Counted from the first letter of the stretch, positions 47,150 through 58,991 are shown. The stretch: 64,000 nucleotides of DNA from Diadema setosum (GCA_033980235.1 CM067070.1:11292046-11356045), one strand, 5' to 3'. Program-made: numbers and translations. Notes: generated from the sequence alone by a model not told the origin.

Positions 47150-47625
47150 TTTAGTATGCAGTGTATGACCTTCTTATGATCTTTGGTTACACAAAAGAGC
47201 TTTTCCCTAATATTCGTGATGGAGAGGAGAAACATTGTCTTTGGTCACAGTATAAGACGCAGGCGCCGTTGAAAAAAAAAAAAAGCATAAGGGTAATTTT
47301 CTATTTTGCTGAAGTTGTTGTTTTAGCAATTATTAGTCAAACAAAACTACTTATACCACTCAATGCTACTTGCATTCTGTTCTTTTCTAGGCTCCTTGTC
47401 CTGTTTTTTTTTTCTTTTTACTTAAATCAAGTGAAAGCCAGGGGATTGAGCGCTAAGTTCAGCACTAGGGCTGTTTATGGAAAGCCAGTGCATCAAAATT
47501 GTTTTAAAACTGCATAGGAGCTTTAGAGAGCTCAGAGAACAGTGAGACAATAAGATTCCAGCAGTTCGTTCAATTTCTAACATATCTTATTTATATCACA
47601 GTAAAGTCACATTCTACTTATGTTT

Positions 47626-48829
47626 GTATCTTTTATTTAAATTTTGATGGCACCTTTTGAATCGATTGTTCGATTTCCCTAAAATATAACTTGCATCGAT
47701 GAGTTCTACGCGATGCACTCGCGTCGTATAACGAACAAGTACTGTTATATCAAATTTCTCGTTACAATGAAGTAAATATTTAGGCCCCAGCATTATCAGC
47801 TCTGCGTTTTGATATTTTATTTGATTGGTTGTAACAAACTTTATATATACCGAAAGAAAATTGCCGGTCCGGTTTCTAGTATCGCTCGGCTGTATACTAT
47901 GATTGTTGTTTTCACTTAATCTGCAGTATTTTATTTATCTATTTTTTTTTTTAGGGGGGGGGGGGGGGGGAGTGGTGGGGTTCATGGTATAAGTGTATAA
48001 TGCTACATTTTTTTTTTCAATCTACCACAGCGTAAACACAAAGTCGAATAAAGAGTAACGAAAACACCTAACCCCGCGAATCACCGCATAACAATCATGA
48101 TATCTTATTTTTTTATTTTTTTTTTAAAGAGTGATAATTCGAAGTTTGATACGGTGCGCAATTTTTCCTCACATCTGTTGCTGTCTGTAGTCTAATTGAT
48201 AGTATTCTTGTATTATTGTTGTTGTTGTTTTCTCTTTCCTCTAAATTTCAGCAACCTAATAACAGGGAAAACATGACTTCAACTCACCTGTTACCGTACG
48301 ATCTGAGTACCCGGCAATGTGATCTCTGGTAGTAGTTGCGTAGGTGTCAACTGTTCAGAATTATCTCCCTTCGTCCTAAAATGCAAGCAGCGTCTTCTAT
48401 TGTCAGTGAAGAGCCGTAGGTGATGTTGAAACGATGGCTTTCCTGATGTGATCTCTTGTTTGATTGAGGCCGTTTATCTACAAAGTCTCGATCAATTCAT
48501 TTGTGACCCCCTCCCAGGAACTGTCTCTTAGGAATTGTCTCTTATTCGTTCTGTCAGGAAAGAGCTGTCATGTCGTCAAAAATCATTACGCATGTTTATC
48601 GCCCCAGCAACGCTGAGCATAACATGGAAGTGAATTACAACCATGTCTGTATTTTGTGTCCATATTACATGATTCATTTATATTGTTTGAACAATTTTGA
48701 TCTTCATATTATAATGTAATGATAAATATAACATATTATAATATTGTATTTTAGATTATGTTGTATTCTTTACTTGGTATATATACATTTGTTTTTTGTT
48801 TTGTTTTGTTTTTTTTTGTTTGCCGTTCT
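47626..48829. other. Single-copy flank, no gene recognised
   Basis: Past the duplication border. It contains a T/G homopolymer block at about 47,941-47,971. A donor-like AACAG|GTGAGT on the minus strand at 48,290 has no exon evidence. Confidence 0.45.
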
Positions 48830-49065
48830 CTCCTTTTTTGACATGTTTGAACATGATATGCATGTATACCTTTTCATTTTTGAAGCGCCATGAGCACTGA
48901 AAAGTGGACCTGTGCCCTATACAAGTAGCTATTATTATTATTATTATCATTATTATTAGGATTATGATTATTAACATTATTATTATTATTATTATTATTA
49001 TTATCATTATTAGTGTTGTTATTATAATTATTGTTATTATTATTGTTATTTAGACCTTCACTAAT
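48830..49065 (+). mobile_element. CR1/L2-like 3' end with (ATT)n
   Basis: GAAGCGCCATGAGCACTG and CCTGTGCCCTATACAAGTAG precede a long ATT microsatellite, the arrangement typical of the 3' UTR of CR1-like LINEs or their SINEs. Poly-Ile and poly-Asn frames are artefacts. Confidence 0.5.
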
Positions 49066-50241
49066 ATCGGTGTTATTGCATTTCCGTATGTACATTAAAG
49101 TTAGAAAAATTAATTAAAAATTGAAATTGAAAATTGCTTCCCGGCGGGATGCTAAGCTTACCCTTCCGCTAGGTCACAAGGCCTGGGACACTGCCATTGT
49201 ATCCACATGGAATGAATGCCGATGCTCCCAACATCATCGCTGATAATTTGGCCTCATGACGATGACTTCGGCACCAGCGAGCTGTGTCAGTGTGTTACAC
49301 GTGTACCAAAACTGAATTACAGAGACTGCAATATGGAGCCAATTAATGAAACGATAAGTGGTCAAAATAAAGTGGAACATGAAGAAGCCTTTTGTATCAC
49401 AATCAGCCAGTTCAACGTTCACTCTTCTCGCCATCATTAAGGTGTGGTATCAGGAGACTATACCTGTATCTCCAAGTTATGGTTCTTGTCACACATTTTG
49501 TGTATCAAGACTAGGCCTATCTAAATCACAAAGATCTATACTTATAACGCAGTCTTGTGTCCTTGTTGGTCGTGTAGCCTCGGAACAAAAGTACAGTGGG
49601 ACTGCTGCTGTAGAAGTCGCGATATCTACGCGTGATTTGGCTACAGTAATAAGGGTGAATTTATTGAAAAGAAATAACGCAATGTCAAAGAAAGTTCAAA
49701 GACAAGAACACAAGTAAGTCTGTTTGCCATCACAAAGTGAACACAAAATGTAACGGGATGATTTGTTCGAACATTAATTTTTGTCAAGGGCTTTACTTAC
49801 TTTTTCACGGAAATACAAATAAAGTCTCACGTTTCCCTTAGTCCAAGCACAAACTTGAATATGCAACAGAAAATGTGGAATAATACATCTCCGTACGATA
49901 CTGCTCATCAACACGTCACGACGTATATACGCAGTCAAGTGGCATACAATCATGTAGTAAGTAAGTATGCTGATGTGCTTGAATACAACAAGCTCGTAGC
50001 ATCGAGCTTCGCTTTAACTGCTATAATAAAGCCAGCATCCACTACGAGCACGGAATCCATCTAGGTTTTGTAACAATTGGTGCGATGAACCAAATCAGCA
50101 ATAGATCAAAGTGCATCTAACGCTCTACGTATCTTTTGAATGATCTGCTTTAAAACATCAACAGTAACGACAATCCATTGAAAAAAAAAAGGGGAAAAAT
50201 CATGTTTCTCATGCACCTGCCGTCCCCAATAAACAATAGTG
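49066..50241. other. No gene recognised
   Basis: An open plus-strand stretch of 119 codons (49,358-49,717) has no recognisable domain. The remainder is AT-rich. Confidence 0.4.
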
Positions 50242-50971
50242 ACCCGCTACAACAAAATGGTCCTAAAGTCGCGCACGGTCGAAGCCGTGAAAATCGAGTT
50301 TCAAGTTAGAGCATCAAAATTGGTCAAAACTTACGATTTTCTGAATTTGACATATTAGAGTCCGACATGTCTTCTATCATCTGTCGAAATTTTGAAGCAA
50401 AATGATGAAAGGAAAGACCAAAAAATAGCGTTTTTCTGGGCCATGTTTTTTTAGCGTTTCAACGAAGCAGAAACTGGTTCGAACATTTGGATTGAGCGCC
50501 ACACATAGGCTCCGCCCCTAACAACAACCAGAGTGATCTCATTGGTCAGTTTGCTGCTTGAAGCTAACTGAAGCGTGAAGCTCGCACACTGCCCAGTCGA
50601 CTGGTGCGTGCGGGCGGGTTGCGCTATGCCTAGCCGCTTCTCCTGACATCCTGGTCACTGATTGGTCGATGAGGAGACCGCCGACGCTGTGTTTGAATGA
50701 GCATTTCGGGGGTTGTCCGGAGGTGAATACTGACTTGCGTGTCTCTTGATTGTGATTGCGTCGCAAGGAGAACTTTTAGGGCGCTTTTCTCGAAACAGTA
50801 ATTTCCCAGACGTCTTGACATGCTCTCTTTCAAACATCGATATCTCCGCAGCCGATTATTTTTATAAGACGTGTTATATATCAATTTAAAGCAGAAAGAT
50901 TAGGGAATTGTGTCATGCAATTTTCAAAAATCGACCCCGCCCGACTTTAGGATCATTTTGTTGTAGCGGGT
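50242..50971. mobile_element. ACCCGCTACAACAAAATG inverted-repeat element
   Basis: Left ACCCGCTACAACAAAATGGT and CCTAAAGTCGCGC. Right GACTTTAGGATCATTTTGTT and GTAGCGGGT. About 730 bp, without convincing coding capacity. Confidence 0.75.
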
Positions 50972-51305
50972 TGTCCCAAGTTGTTTTCAACATTTTGTTT
51001 GGGCCTAATTGCTACTAAACCCCTAAAACAAGTTTGGAAATCTGAGTTTGATCAACCATTTCTCATTTTTCCTTAGATATAATTTATTTGTGCTTAAAAC
51101 CACATAAAGATTGTTTAATTCTCAAAATGATACCACACTTATTACGATTATCGTATACATGGAGGTGCAGTGCTTACTTACAAATATGAGGTAAAGGCAA
51201 AATTCAAAATCCGTAAAAATTAATGTCCAAATTTTTGACGTCCCTAATGGAATTCCTTGTTATGAGTGAGTTCCCCGTTGTTCTTTAGTGTTCATTTACT
51301 GTAAC

Positions 51306-51481
51306 CAGGGGCGGATCCAGCAATTCCGTAAAGAGGACGCGTTTACAAAATTAAAGGGGGGGGGGGGGGCGCACGCACCCCTCCCCCATTTTTTTTTCTT
51401 TTTATTTCTTTTGTTTCAACAAAAAAAAAAATAGGGGGGGGGGGCGTGCGCCGGTTGCGGTCCTCCCTGGATCCGCCACTA
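51306..51481. mobile_element. CAGGGGCGGATCC MITE, copy 2
   Basis: Nearly identical to 46,978-47,149 in the same orientation, differing in a few bases and in homopolymer lengths, so both are recent. The right terminus is ATCCGCCACTA. Confidence 0.8.
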
Positions 51482-51551
51482 AGTGACTGTAACATCAGCA
51501 TTTTCCTTGAGTGAAATATGTATGCGTTCAACCAAACAGATAAACAAACAA

Positions 51552-51580
51552 ACACACACACACACACACACACACACAAG
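51552..51580. repeat. (CA)n microsatellite
   Basis: About 14 CA units. Confidence 0.9.
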
Positions 51581-51777
51581 CACAAACACAAACGATCATG
51601 ACTCAAACCAACCTCCCCACATTAATCATGCACAACAAAGACAGAAAGAAGTGAGATGGCATGGTCTTGATTAATTTTTATCGGTAAGTTTCATCTTTAT
51701 TTTGTCCTCATTTTGTCGTTATTTTGTCTTTACTTATTGTTTACTTTGTCTTTATTGTCAATGAACATGATCGGGGC

Positions 51778-52203
51778 TCAGTATCTGGTGGACGACCCAA
51801 CTGCTTGCACCACCGCCTGGCACCGTGTCCTCATGCTGTTGATTAGCTTCGTGATTCGCTGCCGAGGAATGACGTCCCGCTCGTCAACCAGTATCTGACG
51901 GATGCCTGCCAATATCTTTGTATTTGTGACCCTCTTCCCCACAGCTCGGCCAAGTTGATCCCAAAGATGTTCTATGGGGTTGAGGTCGGAGCTGCATGCA
52001 GGTCAGTCCATTCTAGTGACGCCCTCTCTCTCGAGAAAGTTGCCCACAAGTCTCGCTCTACGTGATCTTGCGTTGTCATCTTTTTGAAGCATCTCAGCTT
52101 CAATCTGCCCTATGGCGCGGACTTTTTGAACATTGCTTGCACGTGGCATGACGTGCAACAATAAAACTTGATGAGCTATCAAAATTGCCTTGCATGGCAC
52201 CAC
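51778..52203 (-). pseudogene. Tc1-like transposase, C-terminal half, broken
   Basis: The minus strand reads DDNARSRRARLVGNFLEREG, VTRMD, stop, PACSSDLNPIEHLWDQLGRA and on to a CQAVVQA...STRY end with a stop at 51,778. The aspartate of DNAR and the glutamate of NPIEHLWD are 34 residues apart, the D34E spacing of Tc1 transposases. The Trp of the WPA motif is TGA. The N-terminal DNA-binding half is missing. A (CA)n microsatellite begins about 80 bases upstream of the remnant. Confidence 0.85.
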
Positions 52204-52278
52204 TGAAAACTAAAATGTGAAGTTAAGATGTCTCTTGAAATTTGCCTTCGTGGCTGACCAGTTGAGAACTAAAGACAT

Positions 52279-52284
52279 AACACA

Positions 52285-52326
<42 letters not shown>

Positions 52327-52338
52327 CACACACACACA
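52279..52338. repeat. (CA)n microsatellite
   Basis: About 28 CA units with small interruptions. Confidence 0.95.
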
Positions 52339-52617
52339 ATGTTCTCTGTTTAGTTTACTCTTCCAACCATTGTACAGCGTAATTATCTTTCCTTGAATTT
52401 CCACTTTATGAAATTGCATAAAGACTATCAACAATCAAACTCAAGATTTTATCCATATTTAAAACCTCTCTACTTGTAAAAATATTCTATGAAAAAACAA
52501 AAGTCACTGTTTTCAAACTGAAGTATTGAAAGGCAAGACTGAAAATAAAATACAACAACGCAGGCAAAATGAAGACGTTCGACTTGGTGGAATGGTTGGA
52601 TTTATCAAACTGAGGTT

Positions 52618-52804
52618 AATATATTGGTTTCTATGACGTCACCGTCACCACTGCTATTAATGGACGACTAGCCTCCTCCTGTGCCACGGCAGCTGCGACG
52701 GCTGCCGCGTATGAGTTGACTCCAAGCTCCCACCTCCCTGCTCCGAGTCACCTTTTTATCTCTCTGCTTGATCATTCAGACCCAAAATCCATCATATTCG
52801 CATA
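52618..52804 (+). other. Open GC-rich stretch upstream of the homeobox, possible 5' exon
   Basis: An open frame without ATG includes an alanine-rich run (ATAAATAAAYE). A donor-like CCGC|GTATGAG lies at about 52,710. It may be a 5' exon of the homeobox gene, but there is no direct support. Confidence 0.2.
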
Positions 52805-52952
52805 ACGGAATGTAGCACCCTACCGATAAACAAGGCTTATTTCGCCATCACCTGCCTTTGGTTTGTTAGTGCGCTTTATAGGGGTTTGCTTGTTTGTGTG
52901 GATTTTGCTCGATAGAAGTCTCCACAACTTCAGATGTTCACCCACAGAATAA

Positions 52953-53090
52953 ATGACGAGAGCTGCTGCGTGCGCCGCCGCCGCGGAGCGCAAGAAACTT
53001 CGTCGAAGCCGGACGACCTTCACCCAGACGCAGCTGGCCGTGCTGGAGCGCGAGTTTTCAAACACTCACAACCCTTGCGTCTCGACGAAA
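52953..53090 (+). CDS. PRD-class homeodomain, first part (exon A)
   Basis: From ATG at 52,953 the frame reads an alanine-rich leader, then KKLRRSRTTFTQTQLAVLER and EFSNTHNPC. This matches homeodomain positions 1-27 of the paired class: R5, F8, Q12, L13, L16, F20, H24 and P26 are in place, while Y25 is Asn and D27 is Cys. The frame continues VSTK, then a stop at 53,097. A good acceptor (TTCACCCACAG) lies at 52,947; because an in-frame TAA follows it at once, the ATG at 52,953 is the likely start after a noncoding exon. The natural donor is unclear: TGC|GTCTCG at 53,078 would fit the second part exactly, AAA|GTAGTC at 53,090 less well. A homeobox transcription factor is the expected product, but a broken copy is possible. 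Confidence 0.6.
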
Positions 53091-53099
53091 GTAGTCTAG

Positions 53100-54942
53100 C
53101 TAGACTCTTTTTTACTCGTAGCGGTGATGCAGTGTACGCGACAAGCCGTATGAGGGCGTGACACCCAGTTTGAGCATGAGAAGAAGAAGGTCATTTGTGC
53201 TGAGAGACAGGTTGGTTTTTAAATTCACTGAGATAAGCATCTGTAATGCTATGATTATTCATGTAATCCTTATAAATTGTGCCTGCCATTACATCCACCT
53301 GACAGAAAGCCTGGCATTTTGCAATGTTTAACAGAAAAAAAAAATGTTAATGTATTCAAAACAGCACAATGGAATGGATGCTTCCCAAAGTGTTGATTGA
53401 CGAACCATTCTGGTCACTTCATCCACCCAGGTTCATTCTTTCTTTGAATACGAGTTCCATAAATTGCTATGTTGGGTAAGCTGATGCATTATACGTATGT
53501 TACTTTGAATTGAGTGAAGTGCCTAACCAACTGAGAAAAATGAAAGGTCATTTGTACCCATGTGCACGTGAGCTATCTCCGAACTGGCTTATACGCCGAG
53601 AACTGCGATACCCGAGAAAAAACAGTCAGTTCGCAGCACCCGATAATTCGCTCGTATTTATTCAACTCGTATGCAAGCCCGCTCGAGGCTTGCATACGTA
53701 ATGAGCTGCGGAAGGGGATTTTGTCCTTGGGCTGTCGGCAACAAAAATACACCTTATATTCACGAATTTGGTATCAAATTCAAGGAATATATGTAAGCTA
53801 TCGTCACATGTTACTCAAATTATTGTAAATGAAAACCATCATAGCGTAATTTCAGCTTGCAAATTATGAAAAAAGTAATTCATGTAGTATGGTTGGGTGT
53901 TCATAATATCGGACACCTAACGTTTTTCTATCAATAGAAACGTGAAAAATCTCACAATTTGCGTGAAATTTTACTCACGTGTGGAGAAAATACTCCGGAT
54001 TCACAAGCGCGCACTGAAAATGCAATCTGAGGTACGCGCTCTAGATGGCGGCTTCGAACGCGTGGGGTGTCATTTTTTCCGCACTCAGTTGCCGGGCTCA
54101 TATCGACCGACCACCCCGCCCTCTATTGACAATACATATAAAGCGTACTTAAACGCGTTTTTTCGACAAGCTGCTGTTTTTTTCTAGTCGTAATTTTTTC
54201 CCCAATAATATTTGAATATATTTTGAATCCTTCGATATTACTTTTGAAGGACTGTTTGATGAATTTGACTTGATTTTCATTAGGAAACTTTTCATCGTAA
54301 TTGAAATAAATTAGATGAGTCGGTTTGTTTTTTCACATTCATTTCTCGTTTCTGCATCAACTCGTACGGTCGTAGCGGGCGACAAAATGTTTATGTCATG
54401 TGTATGTGTAACGTGTGTGCACGATCGTACAAGCGGCGGTGACAATTCTGCGGTCAAAATCGTCAAATTTATTACGGAAGGATACTCTACATCTAACAAC
54501 GAGTCAGCAAAGGTAGGCCTAGTTATACGTAGTTACACGATAAACCTTATTCGATTTTGCTAAATTTCGGTAATTTAGAGGGAATACTTAGTTGTGTTTG
54601 CCACATTTTACTCGGTAGCGTAGCCCAGTGAAGAATCGAACACCGTTGCGCGTAGTCCCATGCGTACATTTTCTTTCTGTACGCGCAATGCCATTATAAC
54701 GCGCGGTCGGTCGTTATGGACCCGGTCGGTGGGTTGGACCCCTACCATACACGTTCAAGACGCCAAAAGAATACCAAATTCACCTTGCGTCTCAAAGAAA
54801 ATGCATTATTTATTTTGGTAGTCCATCTCTTAATCTTTGTATCTATGTAAATATCTTGACAATTTGTTGCTTAGTCCGGTCAGGAACCAGTAAAATATAC
54901 ATCGATGTCAGTGCTGGTCAGCTTGAAACCGTGCAATCTCAA
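53100..54942. other. Putative homeobox intron, first part
   Basis: No exon recognised. A perfect short hairpin, GTATGCAAGCC...GGCTTGCATAC, lies at about 53,670-53,698. Several ORFs are without domains. Confidence 0.4.
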
Positions 54943-55112
54943 GAGTAAGCTCTCTCATTGGACAGCGCTTGCATTCAGCGCTTGCATTACGCTGCTATAT
55001 ACGGTTTCATGCCACGTGCGTGCATCGCGCATGCTTGCATACAGGCACGCGTGTAGTTCATGCCAAGTTCAAGCGTTGAATACAAGCACTGTCCAATGAG
55101 AGAGCTCTTTCG
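54943..55112. mobile_element. Foldback element
   Basis: Left AGCTCTCTCATTGGACAGCG and right CACTGTCCAATGAGAGAGCT pair. Pairing continues inward through the GCTTGCATTCAGCGCTTG-like arms. About 170 bp, within the putative homeobox intron. Confidence 0.7.
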
Positions 55113-55727
55113 CGCCGCTGTAGGCCCCTACTCTTTGTGTGGTGCATACTTCCGGTTTAAGAGTGAATTTTACAGACATTTCAAAACGGAAAAACTAGTA
55201 TAAATCATGCTTGCGTCTCCTTGACTCAAATAATATATGTTGAGCATCTAAGTTTTCTCTCCACGAAAAAGCCAAAATCAGAAACAACAGTTTCTTAATC
55301 CAGTCAGAAACCAAAAACGAACTTTAGACGACAAAATCTTCCGTGAAAAGCAGGTAAAATATACACAAATTCAACTGATTATATCATCATGATAATAACC
55401 GATATTATACGCAAATCTGGTATCAAAATAAAGATCAAAGTCTGGAGAACAATTTGCTGTGACTTGTAGCCATGATGACTATACGTACAAGTCGCTACAC
55501 TGTGAAAACCATAGCCCTGTCAAAATCTCGCAAAATTTTGCACGTACGAGACACCTTTCGAACGCAAAGATCGTCAACGAGAGTGCTGAATAAATGTTGC
55601 CGGATCGGCTTATAAGCATACGTGCTGCGGTCTGACTGAAAAGGCGCGCAGTCTCTCGATTATCGCAATCAGAAAATTTGCGCCCTCTCTAGGTTTATCG
55701 CACCAAGGAAAAGGGGATGAAGCCCAG

Positions 55728-55784
55728 ACTACGACGAGAGAGGAGCTAGCTGCTAAGATGAGTCTCTCGCAAGCCAGGGTACAG
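55728..55784 (+). CDS. PRD-class homeodomain, second part (exon B)
   Basis: Reads TTTREELAAKMSLSQARVQ and stops at a donor CAG|GTGAGA. This is homeodomain positions 28-46 (R31, E32, E33, L34, A35, L40, R44, V45, Q46). The splice falls between residues 46 and 47, the conserved intron position of paired-class homeobox genes. The upstream CCCAG at 55,727 would join position 27 to 28 exactly, but lacks a pyrimidine tract. No exon encoding the VWFxNRRAK recognition helix is found in the remaining 8 kb, so the gene would have to continue beyond the window, or it is truncated. Confidence 0.65.
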
Positions 55785-56318
55785 GTGAGAGCCTTTTTGA
55801 GGCTCTTTTCTTCTTCTTTTGACTCTGCTATAGTGCCTTACTCAGTTTTCTAACTAGGACCAAGGATACCATAATTATACCCGTCATGATCGTCTACTAT
55901 TATACGTATATCACTGCCACAAAATTGATATTCTCCTGTCAACAATCTGAAATAACTGAAAAGCAGAGTACTCAAAGTGATATCAAATCCTGTGAATAGT
56001 CAATCTTTTTGAATGCCCACGAGCCAATATCGTAGCAAACGATGATGTGAAAATAATGCATGTGTCCCACAACATGGCAAGTACTGTATTTGATTGATCC
56101 ACCTGTTAGTCTTGATATCTAATACTTAGGGTACATAGATATGAAAAAAAAAAAAAAGGCATGAGACTATGATTGTGCATAGATTGAATTTACCGGTATC
56201 AATTGTCATTTGCCTGATGTTTTATGCAAAACGTTTGGAACATTAATGCGCCCTTCTCTTCAAGGTCCGGGGCTATGTATGTTAGGGACATGGACACTTT
56301 ATTCTATAGCCTCCATGG

Positions 56319-56350
<32 letters not shown>

Positions 56351-56418
56351 GGGAGAGAGAAAGAAAAAAAATCCGGGTCTAGTTTCCAACCGACACGTAA
56401 AAAGCATTCGACCTAGTC
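55785..56418. other. Noncoding; (GA)n microsatellite
   Basis: Presumed intron after exon B. A (GA)n run lies at about 56,319-56,360. Confidence 0.5.
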
Positions 56419-56823
56419 GTGGATCTCATCTCAGCACCAGTTACCACACCAACATGTTTCATGACGACAACCTTTGCAGCGGCTGTTCAAGTTGAACCAG
56501 GCTTCTGTCAAGACATTCAATCCCCCCTATCAAGAATCCCTCTGTATTGTGTACGTATTTATGGCCCTTTACGTCATAACGGGGTGGGCTATACTTCTAT
56601 CCGCTGTACGGCGCCCTCTCCCTACCCTAGTCTTTCAAACCCATACATACTGATGGCTGTAAACCTCAAGAGAATAATGAAGGAGATTGATCTACTTAGG
56701 CAGCAACGTAATAATGATTATAATAATCTCACTCCTCCTAGATCTTCCAAGGATTACCATGACGACTCTGGTATATTAAATATTTTTCGTAAGATGAAAT
56801 GTGACAGTGTCAAGGAATCCTGA
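56419..56823 (+). other. 134-codon ORF, unidentified
   Basis: The frame is open upstream into KAFDLVVDLIS, which faintly recalls the reverse-transcriptase KAFDxVD word. The C-terminal part is basic and helical (NLKRIMKEIDLLRQQRNN). It lies just before a LINE 3' fragment, so a retrotransposon origin is more likely than a gene. Confidence 0.25.
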
Positions 56824-56931
56824 CCAGCACGTTATTATTGACAATGTCATCCAAATAGTATGTAATGGCCAATCGGGGAAAAGGTAGAAGAACGTGTCGT
56901 TTTCCGTAATAGATGGTGCTGTGCACGATTA

Positions 56932-56955
56932 TAACCCTAACCCTAACCCTAACCC
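56932..56955. repeat. Interstitial telomeric repeat (TAACCC)4
   Basis: Four perfect TAACCC units, directly upstream of the LINE fragment. Confidence 0.9.
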
Positions 56956-56989
56956 TGCCCAACCACGACACCAACCACACACTCAACCA

Positions 56990-57360
56990 ACTAACCACAG
57001 AAAGGCATGTAACCCGTTCACAGCTAAACACAACATGTTTGTGTAACTTAATTCTATACCGAACAGCAGAAACAAATAATGGGGAAAGAATGTTTTCGTA
57101 TAATGCCTCCGTTCACGTAATTGAATTATGTACCCCAGAATTCAAGCCAATTATCAACATCAGTATGGACTCATGCAAGTCTGCCTTAAAAACGTATCTT
57201 TTTGAAACAGCGTATATTAAATCATGAAACTTGCCATTATTGCAATGGCATTTATTGATTTTTTTTCTTTTGAGCGCATGGGAACAAACTTTATTCACTA
57301 TTTGACATCATGCGCTGTATATAATAATGCAATGTTGTTATTATTGTTACTGTCATTGCT
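56990..57360 (+). pseudogene. CR1-like LINE 3' end
   Basis: Reads NNGERMFSYNASVHVIELCT and SCKSALKTYLFETAY before a stop near 57,227. This matches the GxRxFSxxAPxLWNxLP...FKxxLKTYLF tail of CR1-like ORF2. The 3' UTR has GAGCGC and GCGCTGTATATAATAATGCA and ends in TTATTATTG repeats. Confidence 0.75.
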
Positions 57361-58294
57361 TTTATTTCTATGCTGATTTTTATATCGACATTATTATTAC
57401 GACTTTCATAGGCCCTGTTGTGTACCATATTGCTATATAATTTCTGTTTTACTGACAATATCACTGTCAATGGCCTACTGTATGCATTTTATGTCTTTGT
57501 AGATCCTATAGTCAACGTTTAAAATAAGGCAAAAAGAAACCAGAAGCTAATCATGGATCGCTGAAATACATTATAATTCAACTTTTATGCCTATGCATGA
57601 GAGAGATAGAGAGGAATAAAGGGACAGAAATAGTGGGAGATGGTGTTGTGAGAATTTGCCTTTATTTATTTTATACTTTAATTACTGTTACGACCAAAAT
57701 CACACTTAGAATGATCGCACAAAATAACCAATATATTGATGTTGAGACTGTTTAACTAACGTACAGCCGGTACAGACTCGTAGTAACTTGTCTCCACAGT
57801 AAATATAGTGACTTACATGCTTTACAGTCAATGCGAAATTACAACGTCCATGACTGTAATCCAGTGGAATTGTCCCAAAATGGTGTTCAATACACAAATG
57901 AATGATCCCCAAGCAGTCTATGCACCGATGAATGATCCCTCCAGCGTAGACGTAGACAATGTACAGGTTACGGTAATCCAAGGTAAAAGCCACAGTATAA
58001 ATCCACAAAAACACGTTTGAAGAATCCAGTTAACGCTATGACGACCGCGTCCAGTCGTTGCGTGAATGATAATCCAGCAAATCATTATCCAGCTATAGGC
58101 CTAACTCCAGCCTATAGAATTTGTCACCAATGTAGGCAAATCAATTCTCCACCGGCAGTATGTTGCCCAGGCAATTTGTCTCACAGGCCTTACCTCACAC
58201 AAAATATAGCAGGTCAGCAGGTGCCTGACTATAACAAGTCGCTTCAGAGTTTGAAGTGACGTAACTCTCCAGAGCAGAGGTGTTGGGTACTCTG
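57361..58294. other. No gene recognised
   Basis: AT-rich; open stretches on both strands overlap each other and lack domains. Confidence 0.4.
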
Positions 58295-58482
58295 CCGGGG
58301 TCATCCTACGAGACCGACACCCATGAGTCCTACTGCCCACGAATTCGACACCAGGCAAATAAAGCCAATGAATTCGACAGAACGTAAAAACATCCCACGA
58401 GTTCGACAGATACAACATGAGTTTTGATGCGTCGGTCTCATGGGCTGTATGACTGCTGGGTGTCCGTATCGTGACGTGTACC
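58295..58482. mobile_element. CACGAGTCATACAGCC element, short member
   Basis: Contains ACGAGACCGACACCCATGAG, ACGAGTTCGACAGATACAAC and ends in inverted GTCGGTCTCATGGGCTGTAT words. Shorter than the other three members. Confidence 0.65.
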
Positions 58483-58945
58483 CACTCTGCCTACCTCAGA
58501 AATTCTGTGGCTTATATACGTCGTATGTCCATTCACCCCTTCTTGAATGTTGTGTAATCCTCTCCAACCTGGGGCTCATACTTGTACATACTTGTGACTT
58601 CAAGGGCCTCCCAGAACCCTGACTTCATGAAAATAGGCCTTAATACCAATCACATGCGCCACAGGTACAATGTATATTGTATGACATTATATTGGATGAG
58701 CTATTTTCTTTCACATGCATGTACTGTAGCTAAACCAAATAGAAACTTCTCCAATATATATATTTGGTCAACCTGTGTACATGTACATGTACATGTACAA
58801 GCACACATTCAAGCAACTATACTCTACCAGAATGTACATTAATGACGCTCACACATACCAAACCTCCCTGGGAGCTATCACCTTGTACGACGCATGCATA
58901 GTAAAAAGGTCTTTCCAGGATCTATTTCATCAAAAAGCAAAGCAA

Positions 58946-58960
58946 ACAACAACAACAACA

Positions 58961-58991
<31 letters not shown>

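Larger units (their letters stand above)
31960..47625. repeat. Segmental duplication, unit 2
   Basis: The direct paralogue of 11,190-31,845, starting about 115 bases after it. It is about 5 kb shorter, mostly because it lacks the unit 1 insertions. Private insertions here include 35,697-36,772, 37,869-38,078, 42,466-43,888, 44,081-44,230 and 46,978-47,149. Confidence 0.85.

Noticed and set aside
48756..49095. Poly-Ile and poly-Asn ORFs
   Set aside because: Translations of an ATT microsatellite.
53080..53160. Rest of the homeodomain in another frame after exon A (DESSLARLFF...)
   Set aside because: Only a few residues fit, WFxN is absent, and exon B supplies a much better match.
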